A stretch of DNA of 64,000 bases from Oncomelania hupensis (GCA_036898135.1 CM072516.1:67567596-67631595); one strand, 5' to 3'. Numbered from the stretch's first letter, positions 20,420 to 33,204 are shown. A program made the numbers and translations. The notes: a model not told the origin generated them from the sequence alone.

Positions 20420-20753
20420 CAGGGCCGGACCTGCCCTAGAGGCCCGAAGGGCCCGGGCCCCTACCCTTTTTTGAAAAAAAAAAAAGAAAAAAAAAAGAAA
20501 GCATTTTTTTAAAGGTAATTTTTCCCCAAAATCAGTGGCAAACTATAGCACCAAAATTTTGCAATTTACATGCTCAGATTACACCAGATTGCACCATTTT
20601 TTCTCTCTTTTCAAAAATTTTCAGGGGGAGCATGCCCCCGGAACCCCCTAGCAAACTAGGCGCTTCGCGCCGTCGGCTCGGCGCTTCGCGCCTTCACTAC
20701 TACCCTAAAATATATTTCGGCCCCTACCCCGGAAAAACTTAGGTCCGGCCCTG
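20420..20753. mobile_element. Short inverted-repeat DNA element (hAT-like MITE)
   Basis: 334 bp beginning CAGGGCCGGACCT and ending AGGTCCGGCCCTG, perfect 13-bp terminal inverted repeats, extended by GGGCCCCTACCC near the left end and CCCCTACCCC near the right. TACCT is present directly on both sides (20415-20419, 20754-20758). The interior has a GC-rich palindromic stretch (GCGCTTCGCGCC) but no frame. CAGGG ends suggest hAT, although hAT normally makes 8-bp duplications, so the class is uncertain. Confidence 0.8.
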
Positions 20754-21388
20754 TACCTTGTTACAGCGAATGCTTTACCAAAAATCCTTGATTAGGCCTT
20801 TCTATCCTATTATCTGTACTGAACCTACGCTGCTCTTCGACCATTGACAGCTGAGAGGATCGTCCTTGAACATCCTTTCTTGCCCCGTAATTTCGTGAAT
20901 GTCCTCGCTCGGGGTTAATCCCGCCTGAAATGATTTACATCTTAAACCGGCCCTGTGTACGTAAGTATCATCTCGTGTATCAAAGGTCGCGCTAATACAA
21001 AAACTGTACGGGATGGACAAACAGTACTTGAAGTTTGAAACAGTGATTGTTTGCCTGCTTTTTCCACTGGTGTCGTTTTCGCCGCGCCATGGGAAACATT
21101 GAGGTCTAACGCCTTGGAAATTGAACTAGGATTGTCGTTAGAGAGGGCCATTGTTTTGAGACAATCTCGTGGACAATCTCCCCTTCCCCCCTTGACAATG
21201 CACTACGGGAAGATAGTCCTATCGGTTGCTTATGAAGCGTATTTCGATCTCTTGTTTTCCTGATGATATTTCTGTTAAGATTACAGAACAAGAATGCGTC
21301 ACCTAAAGTATAGGTCTTTTTGTGTGTCTCCTTCCCCCAGGGTTCTGCATGCAGTTGATAAATGACTGCCCTCGTACAATTAACATAG
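20754..21388. other. No gene seen
   Basis: Short overlapping frames only, without recognisable domains. Confidence 0.55.
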
Positions 21389-21411
21389 TTTATTTAAAAC
21401 AATGCATGGCA

Positions 21412-22353
21412 ATGTCACAACTGAGCAATATCCTGTCCTATCCTATCCCGTAACTCAAAGGTCGTTGGGGCACCACGGATGATCGTTTAACCAGCGTACT
21501 CCATCTTTCCCTGTCCTCAGCAACACTCATGGCTTCGCTAAGTTTCAGGCCAGTCCATTCTCGAATCTTGTCCTCCCACCTCTTTTTCTGTCTCTCTTCT
21601 GCCTCCTTGCACCGTGCCTTGCAAGATGGTCTTTGCAAGGCCTGATGCTCTGGTGACGTGGTCATGCCATCGGAGTTTCCGTTTTTTCATCATCGTGTTG
21701 TCCAATGGCTTGTGTGATGGTCTGTCGGAATAAATGCCCAGAAGTCCTCTGTAGCACCTCATCTCCATGCTTTGTATTCTTCGTTGTAGATCTGCTGCGA
21801 GGGTCCATGTTTCGCAAGCATATAGGAAGATGGAGATGACAAGGAAGCGCAGCTGCCTTACCTTGGAATGTAGACTGATGGTCCTGTATTTCCAAATAGG
21901 CTTCCACCTTGTCAGGGCAGCAGTTGTTTGTGCGCGGGGACGATTGTCTAATACAATGGCTCCAAAATATTTGAAGCTATGCATGTGGTGTTGAGGGATT
22001 GCTCTTAGATTTTGATGTCCATGTTGATGCCATTGGTGTTGTTGGTCATCAATTTGGTCTTCTCTGCACTTATTTCCATTCCATAGGCTCTGGAGGTGGT
22101 GTCATGCCTCCGTACTAGCTGTTCAAGTTCTTGTTCCTCTCCAGCCAATCCATCAATGTCATCCGCAAAACGGAAGTTGGAGATTGCTCTACCCCCTATG
22201 CTAACTGTGCCTTCGTGATCTGCAAGGGCATCTGGCATGATGCGCTCCAGGAAGATGTTGAAGAGTGGGAGAGAGTAGGCATCCTTGACGCACGTCGATT
22301 GTTATTCTGAACCAGTTCCCGATGGCGCTGTTGTGGAGGACTGCAAAATATAA
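21412..22353 (-). mobile_element. RTE-type LINE copy D, 5'-truncated
   Basis: 942 bp containing only the 3' end of an RTE element on the minus strand: the RT block FADDIDGLAGEEQELEQLV, YGMEISAEKTKLMTNNTNG, YACETWTLAADLQRRIQ and the basic tail, ending in TAGGATAGGA repeats. It is flanked by a 23-bp direct repeat (21389-21411 and 22354-22376, starting TTTATTTAAAAC), a clear target-site duplication. The 5' truncation is typical of target-primed reverse transcription. FADD is intact, but the copy has frameshifts. Confidence 0.92.
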
Positions 22354-22894
22354 TTTATTTAAAACAATGCATGGCAGTTTCTTTGAAACATGTGTAGTAT
22401 TATACTGTTGATACAATGAGTTTAATGTATGCTTGTAGGAGCATACTTAAACACGTTCTGTCAATAATGTAATTTATTATAGTACTGATCGACCGTAACA
22501 GTTAACTCTGCTTACGGTGTTTCGTACTCATGAATTTGACTTGACTTCAACCTGTTCTCATTTTAATTAGTATATTAATATAGTGAAAATAAATGTATTT
22601 GAAATGTTGGGTAGTACAAATCTTTGACTAAATACGGAGCAGTCTTTTCAGTCAGTACTATATAGCAAGCAAACACTTCAGGGTCGTTCGACATTATTTT
22701 TCAAATTCGTACCATTGTTCCCACAGTAAACATAGCTGTTAAACTTTCTTCCAAGATGATTCTGATTTCTCCCTACTTGTCCGACTCTCCAAGCTCACTT
22801 GGCCTGAATATATAGTGTGATAAGGTAATATAGGGTGATAAAGAAGTCATATCTGTGGTTAAATTCTACTTCTACAGGTGTGCTGAGGTGAAAA

Positions 22895-22989
22895 TGAAAG
22901 GTCGAGCCTTTCTCTCCCTCTCCCTCTCTCTTTGTTTGTGTGTGTTTGTATATATATATATTTGTCACTCTTTCTTTAACTCTCCCTCT

Positions 22990-23055
<66 letters not shown>

Positions 23056-23310
23056 TTAGTATGTCTAAAGGTTGATCGAAGAAGAGGAAGCCTTAAAATA
23101 CTCCGAAATCACAGTGTTTTTTGAACATTCTCTCTCTCCTTCCCTCTCTCTCTCTCTTCCTCTCTCTCTCTCTTCCCGCCTCTCTCTCTCTCTCTCTCTC
23201 TTTCTCTATATCTATCTCTCTCTCTGCTTTCTGTGTATCTAAAGGTTCGATTGGAAGAAGAAGAAAAAAAAACTTTAAAAAACTCCGGATTAACGGTGTT
23301 TTTATGCACA
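22895..23310. repeat. (CT)n low-complexity tract with a duplicated segment
   Basis: CT runs at about 22998-23053 and 23131-23224. The segment from CTCTGCTTAGTATGTCTAAAGG (23050) is repeated in diverged form from CTCTGCTTTCTGTGTATCTAAA (23222), each followed by GAAGAAGA, an A-rich stretch, ACTCCG and a CGGTGTTTTT-like end. Confidence 0.8.
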
Positions 23311-26164
23311 GTGCAGCTTATAATTATACACCTTAATATAGATAATTCTACAGCAGCAGTTAATAATGAGCAAACAGAATATCTGGAATGAGCGGACATT
23401 GGCTATTGTTTGTGAAATGGAATGAGATTAAGCTTCAACATTCACTAGTCTCTTAACCTTTACTCCTGCGCATATAGCCTAACTGATTTCTTAACCTTAA
23501 GGTATTTGTCTGACATTCTCTCTGATAAGAAAACCTGCTATGAAAGGCATGGTATACTGAGTGTCGGTTAACAAACACTTTTAAAAATTGTTTTTGATCG
23601 AGTATGCTGAATTGTTTGTTAACCATATCGTAATTTTGTACAATTGTCTGTGGTGTTCAAATTAATAAGTATAGTTTGGGGTTACATGTTAATGCTATGT
23701 TACATAATCTATCTCAGTTGCTGGATTAATAATTGTTGTACTTCAGTGTTAATGTTAAACCCGAAGTTTTAATTGTTATGGCAACCTATTGTTATGACTG
23801 GTGTGATTCGTTTAAAAAAATAACCGAGTACAACTGGGTAAACTTTTGGTGTTTGTGTAATAGTGTTAACCTTTCTGTTAAAGCGTGTGAGATTATTAGC
23901 GTTAAGTTTTGGTATAGGTTGTATGGTCTAATAATTGTCAATTAAAGATTTTAAGCCACAAAGTATATTTACCTTCTGCTAAGAAGCATATTTTATGTAT
24001 ATAGGCTGGCACTTGTTCAAATATTTGTATGCTGTTTCGTTATTTTTTTAAAAAGCGTATAAGTACCTTATATTAAAAATGATATGTTATCAAGTATCTT
24101 ATTAAAGATGTACATAATTATAGTATCATTTTTGTAAACTACTGCTGATATTCCAATATTGCCTGTGTTTTGATGTTTTACGATGTAAAAAAGTTATTCT
24201 ATTTATTGTTTTGTGTTATGTTTATTGTTTTAAACAATAACGCCCACATTTCCCCCATGAATGTTCCGACCCCCACTACCAACGCCGCCACCCACTACCC
24301 CTCGTCCTCCTTGTCACTTTTCACTGTACTCGATTTTTACAAAATCGTTTATTTATTTTATTTATTTATTTTAAGTGAATGCAATAATGGTTATGGACAT
24401 TAATTTCTTTTAAATTCGGGTGAAATTTTCCTCATCATCCATGTTGTTTGGTTTGCTGTGATTTTTTTCCCAAGAAAAAATGTGGTAGTGTATTACACTT
24501 GATATGTGATGGTTGTAATCGTTCCAGTGAATACCTGTTGTTTTTTACCATTTTCCCCAAGCCTCATTGTTGTCTGAATAAGCCTGTGGTGTTTTCATTG
24601 TGTGTATTTATTGACCATTTGCGTGTATAGAGGTAGTTGTTCACCCACTATCCTCCCTTCATTTTGCAACTAATGAATATACATCATGAAATGGTATTTT
24701 TATATGGTTGACTGTACATATTCTTAGCAGATTTAGTGATTATTTATATTATTAGTACAAATAGGAAACACATATCAATGTTATTTAAACATATCATATT
24801 ATTTTTTTTTCCACAAAAATTAAAACTCACACTATTACTTGTGAAGTTTTAGCCTATCTCTTATCTTTCCGTCCTTGAACAGAAATCCACAGTACAAAAT
24901 ACACACAGCAAAGAAGATGTAAATAGTAGAATATACACGCAGCATGCCATGTTGAAACCATGTTCAAAATCCATATGCAACAAACGTCTTCGTTCATAAT
25001 TCATATGTGTTTGTTCACATTATCGCATTGGTAGTATAAACCCAATCCTTAAATTCGACAACTTTACATTCCAGTGCCAGTTGTTGGTTTTCTTTACCAT
25101 ATTTATATGCAAAAAGAAAAATCTAATGTTGATGCATCTTTTTTTTTCTTTTTACAAAACAAAATCACATTCCATCCCAAGTTTACTTTCGATGCTCATG
25201 TACAAACTAAATTATTCGTAAAATTTGTTTCAGATATGCATTTTGTTTTACACAAAACCTTTGTGTTGTTGGAAAAAAAAACCGCTTTTCAAAATAATTC
25301 TAAGTGTTCAGCGTGCATGTGTTCCGCCGTGTAATATACAAGTGTTTTGCGTGTTCAGCTAAGTGTTCTAGAACAAAGGACAACCTTTGCGTGCTCAGAT
25401 TCTCACAATATTATTTGGCATTCAAGCTTACGAGGTGCATTTTGACAATTTTGTTTTGGGTCATGAAATGCCATCTTTGAGTTGCAGCAAATGTTTAATT
25501 TTGTTTAGTTATAGAGTGCGTTTTGTTCACATGTATTTTCTTGATATTTATATCAAATAGATATGGAGTGATTTTCATTTTACCAAATAATGTTGGTTGA
25601 AGTGATTAAAAAACCTGAGTTCCAAATTTTGTTGGTTGGGTTATATCATTAATCAATGTTCTCTCTCTCTCTCTTTCTCTCCCTCTCTCTCTCTTCCTCT
25701 CTCTCTTGAGCATACCTTTTAATTATTTCCTCCCTTATTTTATTGGCCCTCTCTTCCCTAGGGCGATTGAGTTTGATGTGTTTAATATATATGCTGCAGC
25801 CAACTACAAAATTTTGGCCAGTGTTTGATCATTTTATAATTACTTATTTGATTAAGATTTTTTTTATCTTTTAACCAGCCCTTCGTATGAGGCGATTGTA
25901 AATCTTAATTCTGCTCTCTTATACCACTTAGTGTGCTTTCTTAATGCATTTTTTCTCTTTGATTTACTCATAAGTTTAAATTATACACGACCCTTCTTAT
26001 GTTTGTAAATATCGTAATGTTAATACTTTTTTGTTTACCTGGACTCGAACACACTCCCATATTAATCAAATGTTTCTATCCAGATTTACGATCTATCCTT
26101 CTATGTCCCATTTTATCCTGTGGTCCTGAATTTTACTTACTTAATTTTTTAACCTTATACTAAC
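23311..26164. other. No gene seen; AT-rich
   Basis: Long AT-rich stretch with only short frames lacking domains. A CT run lies at about 25660-25710. Confidence 0.6.
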
Positions 26165-26410
26165 GTATCTCTCATCCTGTGGATTCGGGTACAGAATAGC
26201 ATAGACCCAACTTTTCCCGGCGTGTCTTAAGAGTCGACTACTAGGGGTGATGTCAGCACGGCATCACTGCCTTTCTACACAGACATCACCGGCAAGGGCG
26301 GAAGAACCTCACGTTACTATAAGTCCAACGACCACGTGCTCGGGGCCAAGCCGAACCACAATGTACTCGTGAATTTCGGCTGTGGCCAACAGCCTTGAGA
26401 GGATTGGGCC
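26165..26410 (+). mobile_element. RTE-type LINE copy C, part 1 (5' end)
   Basis: The 5' non-coding part of an RTE element, including CCCGGCGTGTCTTAAGAG, ACACAGACATCACCGGCAAG and GTGAATTTCGGCTGTGG, the last shared with copy B at 11531. It is cut at 26410 by element III. Its final GGGCC (26406-26410) is repeated at 43531-43535, where the LINE resumes. Confidence 0.75.
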
Positions 26411-26450
26411 TGTCACAAGAGGCTAGTTTAGACCCTGCAGTAAGGCTCCT
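26411..26450 (+). repeat. Left LTR stub of element III
   Basis: The first 40 bp of the LTR (TGTCACAAGAGGCTAG...GGCTCCT) match the right LTR at 40307 and then join directly to gag sequence. The remainder of the LTR, the PBS and the 5' part of gag have been deleted. Confidence 0.88.
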
Positions 26451-27652
26451 CGCTGAGCTGAAAACATTCTCAGTAGAGCAGGGCACGGAAAGGCTGGATG
26501 ATCTGGTCAAGGTCGCAGATAGGTATGTGGCCGCCCACGGCGAAGCCAAGAGCTTCAGGCGATACCTAAAGCCTAACGGGAAAGAGGTTCTGAAACGAAG
26601 CCCTCACAGGGATGAGCGCACCGCGATTCGACCTACCCACCCCAAACCTGGGCCAAATAGAGGACCCATTGTGGAAATCGAGAGAAGATGTCCCGCAGGA
26701 CAGAGAACAGAAACAAAAGGAATCACTCCACCGCGGAATGTTTCAAGTTGGCAGCCCAACGAAGAGACGAGCACAAGAGCCGGCCCTCATAGTGTATTAC
26801 ACGAAACTCAGAGCAGCGGTACAAATCCACACCCCATCGGAGATCATCCATCGGTGACAGACACGGTCAAGGTCAACGGTAAAGCAGCGAATTGTCTTTA
26901 TGACACGGGTCTATCATACAACGCAAAAGTACGCGAGTCGCTTGTATCGCCCGCGGACTTGACGGACAAAACTGTCGAACTACAAGGAGCGGACATGACC
27001 ACTTGCCCGATTGCGTGGATAGAAGTAGCTAGCAGATACGTCACAGGACGGATCCAAGCAGCAGTTTTACAGAAACCCCTGTATGATCTAGTGCTAGGAT
27101 GTAGGTATATGTTTTAGGCACGCCCCCTAAAACTGTAGAGATAGCTGCAGTGCAAACAGGGGCCCAAGCTAAACCCCAACCACCCCAGCCCGAGATAGCC
27201 CCGAATCCAGGACTCGCAAAGATCAAAACTGCACAGAAAGCGGACGCCTCGATAGCCAAGTGCTTTCAGAAGTTACTGAATTCGCACAAACCCCCTCACA
27301 AAAGAGACTTCTACATGGAAGATGGAGTGCCACATCGGCAAGGAGATGGAGATCACACTCAGTACTGCCCGCCACTCTTAGAGCCCAAGGACAAGTTAAG
27401 CCACAACATGCCACTCAGCTGACACATGGGAATTGGGACCACAGCACAGAGGATCAGCGCACACTACTATTGGCCAGGTACCACGGAGGATGTCAAGCGG
27501 TATGTGAAATCTTGTCACCAATGTTTTTTTGTTTTTTTCTCGCGACATCACACCATACCAGTTACCTTAGGACCATCAGTAGTAGTCGGCGTGCCATTCC
27601 AGCAAGTCTCAGTAGACATAGTAGGACCTGCCCTTGACGAAGAAGCGGAACA
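26451..27652 (+). pseudogene. Element III gag end, protease, integrase zinc finger
   Basis: One frame (to 27117) covers the Gag C-terminus (KTFSVEQGTERLDDLVKVADRYVAAH-like region) and a protease with CLYDTGLS and VLGCRYMF. The CCHC knuckle seen in element I is destroyed by a small deletion near 26720. After a stop at 27115-27117, further frames hold the linker and the integrase zinc finger (the PLSGHMG equivalent reads PLS-stop-HMG). The copy is inactive. Confidence 0.82.
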
Positions 27653-27778
27653 CCATTATCACTGTGCTGGTTCCGGTTGACGCCAACGGGTTGTACGACC
27701 TGAGCTCTGCTGAATTTTGTGATTTTGCGGTGTTTACAGTGTTTTGTTGTGAGTTTTGTATTGTGTAATTGTTGTCTC

Positions 27779-30700
27779 ATGGATCCTCAAGTAAGTGTAG
27801 CGTTGCTTTGCTTCTCTTTTTATGTTCGTTTGGTTACTCTATCGTTTTTTCGCTTCGTTCACTGTGCTGTCTTGCACTCACGTAGTCCGCCATCTTGTTC
27901 CGGCATCCCATCCACAAGCTACACACGCGATAAGCTACTGTCATTGAAGTCTAAATGCACGCAGCTCGCTCCCGACTTTGTGTTCAGATTAAAAGAGTTC
28001 TCGATCGGCCGTCATTTGCCCAGAAAACGGACAAGTCGTGGAGGCAAACGCAAACAAAACATCTCGTCTATCCCTGTTGTCCTTTCACACAGATCGCCTA
28101 TGCTTTCCAACTCCGACCCCACGCTTCACATTGCATCACACCCAGAGTGTACCACTAGGCCTGAGACTCATCACTGTAACACAGACAATCTCATTCACAT
28201 CAACCTCTCCCCTCAACCTCTATCTTCACACCTCGATAGCCACAGCCATCTAGGCCTACGCATTGCATCATTCAACGCTCAATCACTTGGTCCCATTGAA
28301 AAACGTACCGCTCTGCAAGAATTCATCTCACACAAGCAGACTGACATCATGTTCATCCAAGAGACTTGGTTTAGGCAGACTGGTGACGAGGGTAAATGCT
28401 CTGATTTAACCCCTTCTGGCTATTCTGTATGTTCGTTGCCTCGCTCAAATCGCGGTGGGGGCCTCGCTATCATTTACAGAAACAGTCTGTCCCGGTACCT
28501 TGGCTTCATTACAGACTTCACATTCACTCACTCGTCCTTCGAAGTTGTTCACCTTAGTCTGTCCGTTCCACAGCAGAACATTCACTTCATATGCATATAT
28601 CGCACCTTTCCAAGCAAGAAAAATAAATTAACTGATGCAATTTTCCACCAAGAATGTCCAGTCCTGCTTGATTATTGCAACACACTGTCAGGAACATACA
28701 TAGTTCTAGGAGACATTAACTTTCACTTTGACCAACCCCAGCAACCTTCCACCTCAAAAATGATTGAACTTTTAGATCAGTTTAGTCTTTCTCAGTCAGT
28801 CACAGAACCCACCCACAGCCGTGGTCACATCATAGATTGGGTTATGCATAGGCCTCAGGATAATGTTGTTAGATCAACTTCAGTCACCCAGGAATTAACA
28901 TCTGAGCATTTCTGTGTCATGTGCGAACTAAGCGTCGCAGTCCTCCCTCCTCCCCCCATGTTCAGGGAGGCTCGCAGCCTGCGTACCATGGACAGGGATG
29001 CTTTCAAGCAAGAGCTTACCGCTAAAGTGACCCCAGAACTATGCCCCACTGTGGATCAGCTGAATAGTACACTTCATGCGGTGCTTGATCGGCACGCTCC
29101 CGTGGCCCAGAAAAAGGTCAAGGCAACTCGCTCAGCACCCTGGTACGAGTCTATTAAGGACGAGCTCTCCGAGGCGAAGAAACACCGACGCAAAGCTGAG
29201 AAAAAGTGGCTCAAATCGGGTTTAGAAGTCAGCAAGCAGATTTTCACCGCTGCAAAAAAAAAAACGGGTCACTAAAATAGTCCAGACTGCCAAAACCCGG
29301 TACTTTAGCGACAGAATTGGCAGCAGCGAAACTTGTAAACAGTTGTTCGACATTTGCAATCAGCTAAGGGGTAAGAGCAATGCAACATCACTCCCATCCA
29401 CACATCCAGCATGTCATCTCCCAGATGTATTTTGTAATTATTTCACACAGAAAGTGGCTGACATAAGGGCTGCTCTTGATAGCCATGAGATCCCACTCAT
29501 TAACCCATTCTCACCTTCCCTCACCACCGCAAAGATGGAAGTTTTTCAACCAATAACAGAGCAAGAAGTCAAGAAAGTCATCTTAAGCTCAAAACCAACA
29601 TCTTGCTCTCTCGACCCCATTCCTACCCAAATGTTGATAGAGAATCTTGACCCTCTACTCCCGACCATTACCCACATTATCAACGAGAGTCTGTCCTCTG
29701 GTGTTGTTCCGTCTGTGCTCAAAGCGGCTGTCATCAAACCCCTCCTTAAAAAGCCACGTTTAGACAAAAATAATCTAAAGAACTATAGACCTGTTTCAAA
29801 CCTCTCCTTCCTGTCCAAAGTCATAGAAAAAATTGTTCTCAAACAACTGATTGCCTACCTATATGATAACGCTTTACTTTGCCCCAACCAGTCTGCCTAC
29901 CGACCCTTCCACAGCACTGAGACAGCCCTCCTAAAGGTAACCAATGATCTGTTGCTTGCCTTGGATAATGGTAACGTCTCCGTTCTCACCTTATTAGACC
30001 TCTCAGCCGCCTTTGACACAGTCGACCATCACATTCTCTTTAACACTCTTCAACACTACTTTGGAATCTCTGGCTCGGTCCTGGCTTGGTACCACTCATA
30101 TCTTTCTGACAGATCACAAGCAGTCACCGTCGATGGCTGTTTCTCCAGCACAGCAGACTTGGTGTGCGGCGTGCCTCAGGGTTCCGTTTTAGGGCCGGTG
30201 TTATTCACTCTGTACACCAAGCCACTGCTTCTCCTGCTTAGAAAGCATGCTGTTGAGAGTCAGTCATTTGCAGACGACACACAACTCCACCGCCCCCTCT
30301 CTCATTAATTCCACTGTTCAGACTTTGGAGAACTGCATCACAGACATTAAGTCATGGATGACACTCAAAAAGCTTAAGCTTAATGACGATAAAACCGAAG
30401 CCCTCCTCATTCACAAGCACAACACCTCCTCCTCACTCTCGCCTCTCCCAACATCGCTTACAGTAGGGACAACAAACATTCAGTTCTCATCCTCAGCAAG
30501 AAATCTCGGCTACATTCTCTCCGATGACCTGTCCCTCAACAACCACATCTCCAACGTCTGTCGCTCTGCATACACGGCCATACGCCAAATCAGCTCCTTT
30601 CGCCACTATCTTACAGTCCCTGCCACCAAAACCCTAGTCTGCGCTCTCGTCCTTTCTCATCTTGACTATTGAACTCTCTCCTTGCTGGCTCCCCAAAACA

Positions 30701-31115
30701 CATCATTGACAAATTACAAAAGGTTCAGAACTCAGCAGCTAGACTAGTATTCCGAGCTAAGAAACGCGATCACATCACACCTCTACTACATTCCCTTCAC
30801 TGGCTTCCTGTGCAAGCACGCATAGAGTACAAACTCTCTGTTCTCTGTCACAACTTCTTCACAGATTCTTGTCCTTCCTACCTTGCTGATCTACTGTCTG
30901 TCTACTCCCCTTCACGCACTTTAAGATCTTCTGCTGACACTCGCACACTCAAGGTTCCCGTCACCCGCACTAAGACATACAGCCAACGTGCATTCGCTTA
31001 CTCCGCTCCTAAGCAGTGGAATTCCCTTCCCTCCCATATCCGCAACATACAATCAACACAAGCATTCAAAAATGCCCTCAAAACCCACCTCTTCAAACTG
31101 CATTATTCAGATTGA
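27779..31115 (+). pseudogene. L2-type endonuclease-reverse transcriptase, three frameshifts
   Basis: The frame starts MDPQV at 27779. Endonuclease: ASFNAQSLG, IQETWF, VLGDINFHFD, THSRGHIIDWV and SEHF, ending at 29275. A run of twelve A at about 29258 shifts the frame. RT continues from 29276: LKNYRPVSNLSFLSKVIEK, QSAYRPFHSTETALLKV, LLDLSAAFDTVDH, CGVPQGSVLGPVLF, FADDTQLH (active site intact). A second shift lies near 30285 and a third at 30671 (one C missing before NSLLAG). The C-terminal part (RDHITPLLHSLHWLPV, RAFAYSAPKQWNSLP, KTHLF) ends at 31115. In a functional copy this protein nicks target DNA and copies the LINE RNA. Confidence 0.88.
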
Positions 31116-31498
31116 TTTGTATCCCGCTGCCATTCTCTCATCTTTTGTCTATGTCTGATCCGTAAGTGTATACACGGCTGTAAATATTTATACTGTTTTT
31201 CTTCCTGGGCCTAACCGGGCATATAAATAGCTGTGAATAGGGTTTTGCTATTCTATTTCTGTCTTTTTTGTCATTTGTGCACATAGTTGTAAATAGTCTA
31301 TTTCGGTCTTTTTTTGTTGTTGTAATTTATGTACATAGTTGTAAATAGTCTGTACCTTTACTGTTCCGTCTTTGGTGTATTAAAGCAAAAGTGATGTTTT
31401 ATCGAGTGCATGTATTCATATGTAATGATTATATGTAATGACTATGTAAAGCGTGGTGAGTCTGGTCATAGGCTGGAATACCCACTATATAAAAATCC

Positions 31499-31499
<1 letters not shown>

Positions 31500-31576
<77 letters not shown>
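31500..31576. repeat. (ATT)n tail of the L2-type LINE
   Basis: About 25 perfect ATT units directly after ACTATATAAAAATCCG, the 3' end of the LINE. Confidence 0.92.
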
Positions 31577-31579
<3 letters not shown>

Positions 31580-32207
31580 AGATTTCTCCTCACACTCGTC
31601 GACGCCTGTTCGATGTGGTGCGAAGCAGTCCCTTTGCCGGAGATCGACACCCGGAAGATTGCAGACGCACTCATCACCATTTTTACTAGAGTGGGATTCC
31701 CTGACAGCATTAGGACGGACAACGGATCTCAGTTCACCGGCCGCCTGATGCAAGAAGTGTTTGAGTTGCTGCAAGTGCATCATATTGAACGCCACCTTAC
31801 CACTCAGCCAGCAACGGTCAGGTAGAACGACTGAATGGCCATTCTCACCATTCTCAGGAAAGTCGCCGACGACAACCCAGAAGCGTGGGACACCTACGTG
31901 AATGCGGCACTGTTCGCATAACGAGATACACCCAATGCCGCCACAGGTTACACCCCGTCAACATTGCTTTTCGGTAGACCACTATCAGGACCGTTAGAAG
32001 CACTACTCAGAAGTTGGACAGAAGCTAAAGTGGACGACACACCTAAAGGTGCAACCAAGTATGTCGCAGACCTGCAGGAAACACTCAAAGCCACGTGGAA
32101 GAAAGTTGGTGAAGCATTTAAGAAGGCAAGAGCCCGTAAGGCGAAGTACTAAAACCGCCACGTGAAGGACCGAAAACAGCAAGTCGCCGATCGAGTGCTA
32201 CTATTAC
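31577..32207 (+). pseudogene. Element III integrase core remnant
   Basis: Resumes at AACAGATTTC. It encodes MWCEAVPLPEIDTRKIADAL-like sequence, RTDNGSQFTGRLMQE, LLFGRPLSGPLEAL and KYVADLQETLKATWKK. Compared with element I, the stretch HIRTPPYHPASNGQ is damaged, which removes the reading frame through the catalytic Glu, and there are several stops. It is cut at 32207 by element II. Confidence 0.85.
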
Positions 32208-33197
32208 TGTGACAAGCGGACTTCTTAGCCTGTCGCCTCCTGTCGAGGAAATTCCACTCACTTGGCCGAACAACAACAACACATAACAGTCACGAGCGTT
32301 GGCCTCGCCACTGACCACGCGTCCCAAGCCCCGCCCCTAAAAAGACAGTCCCACGTGATCCGGGACTGGACTTTTGAAAAGTGACGCCTAACCTAGAGAG
32401 TCCACGCTTGCATGCCTACGACAACACATCACCCTGCTAGAGACACGTCCGCCATTGCCGCGACCCCTGAGCTCAAGCCTTAATTGTGTGTTCTCATCCG
32501 TTCTTTGGTCAAGAACGGTTCCTGTCTGGGCCTCTGCAGGACTCATCCTCGCTGCGTTTCTCCCAGATATTGGGTTGACACTGTGACGCGAACGACCGAG
32601 ACGTACCCAGCTAGAAGGACGCCTTGCCCGCACAAACCAAGCCACTGCAGCCGGCCGCAAACCGTGACCTCCATGCATCACCACAGCGTTTCAAACTGAC
32701 CACAGCCCGCAGCCATCCAGTCTCCAGCGGCTCCAGCGCCCTACTACTCGCAGATGAGTGTGCCCCTCAGCGCACACCACAACTCCTGAACGCTCTGGTT
32801 GCCACTGCTTGGCCAACCAGCTACCCCGTGCCGCTTGATGAAACCAGCCCACACTCCCCCCTATTGACTTAACTTGACCAGCCTGGAAAACTCCTGACTA
32901 CTCAGCAGTCCCCGAGACAATTATTCAGTGACCCCATTCGTAACTGAACAAACAACTGTTGGACTACTTCCACTTAATAAATTGTTGATATTCTATTGTA
33001 AACACCCTGCTTTCTGAGCCTAGGTTAAGCCACTATTCTCTCTCGTCTATCCATCTAACGCTTTAGCACTCATTAGCACTCCCCAGCACTCCTAAGCATT
33101 ACCTTCTGAATGTCACCGCAAATCAGCCTATAGCAGGGAGGAGATACAGCGCAGGGAGTAATTGCTCTACCCACCCCACACCCCTATATTCGTGACA
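32208..33197 (+). repeat. 5' LTR of element II
   Basis: 990 bp. Compared with the 3' LTR it has an extra 7 bp near 32817 and lacks short insertions near 33035 and 33178. Confidence 0.93.
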
Positions 33198-33204
33198 GTA
33201 ACTT

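Larger units (their letters stand above)
27653..31576 (+). mobile_element. L2/CR1-group LINE inserted in element III
   Basis: A near-complete LINE of 3.9 kb with a 5' leader, endonuclease-RT coding region, 3' UTR and a (ATT)n tail (31500-31576). The integrase sequence of element III is interrupted after GCGGAAC and resumes at AACAGATTTC. AACA at both edges (27649-27652, 31577-31580) is a possible short duplication. The few frameshifts suggest a fairly young insertion. Confidence 0.88.

Noticed and set aside
31410..31800. Frames made of long Leu, Ile or Asn runs
   Set aside because: They are translations of the ATT microsatellite. The same applies to frames over the repeats at 56733, 59409, 60184, 60600 and 61600.
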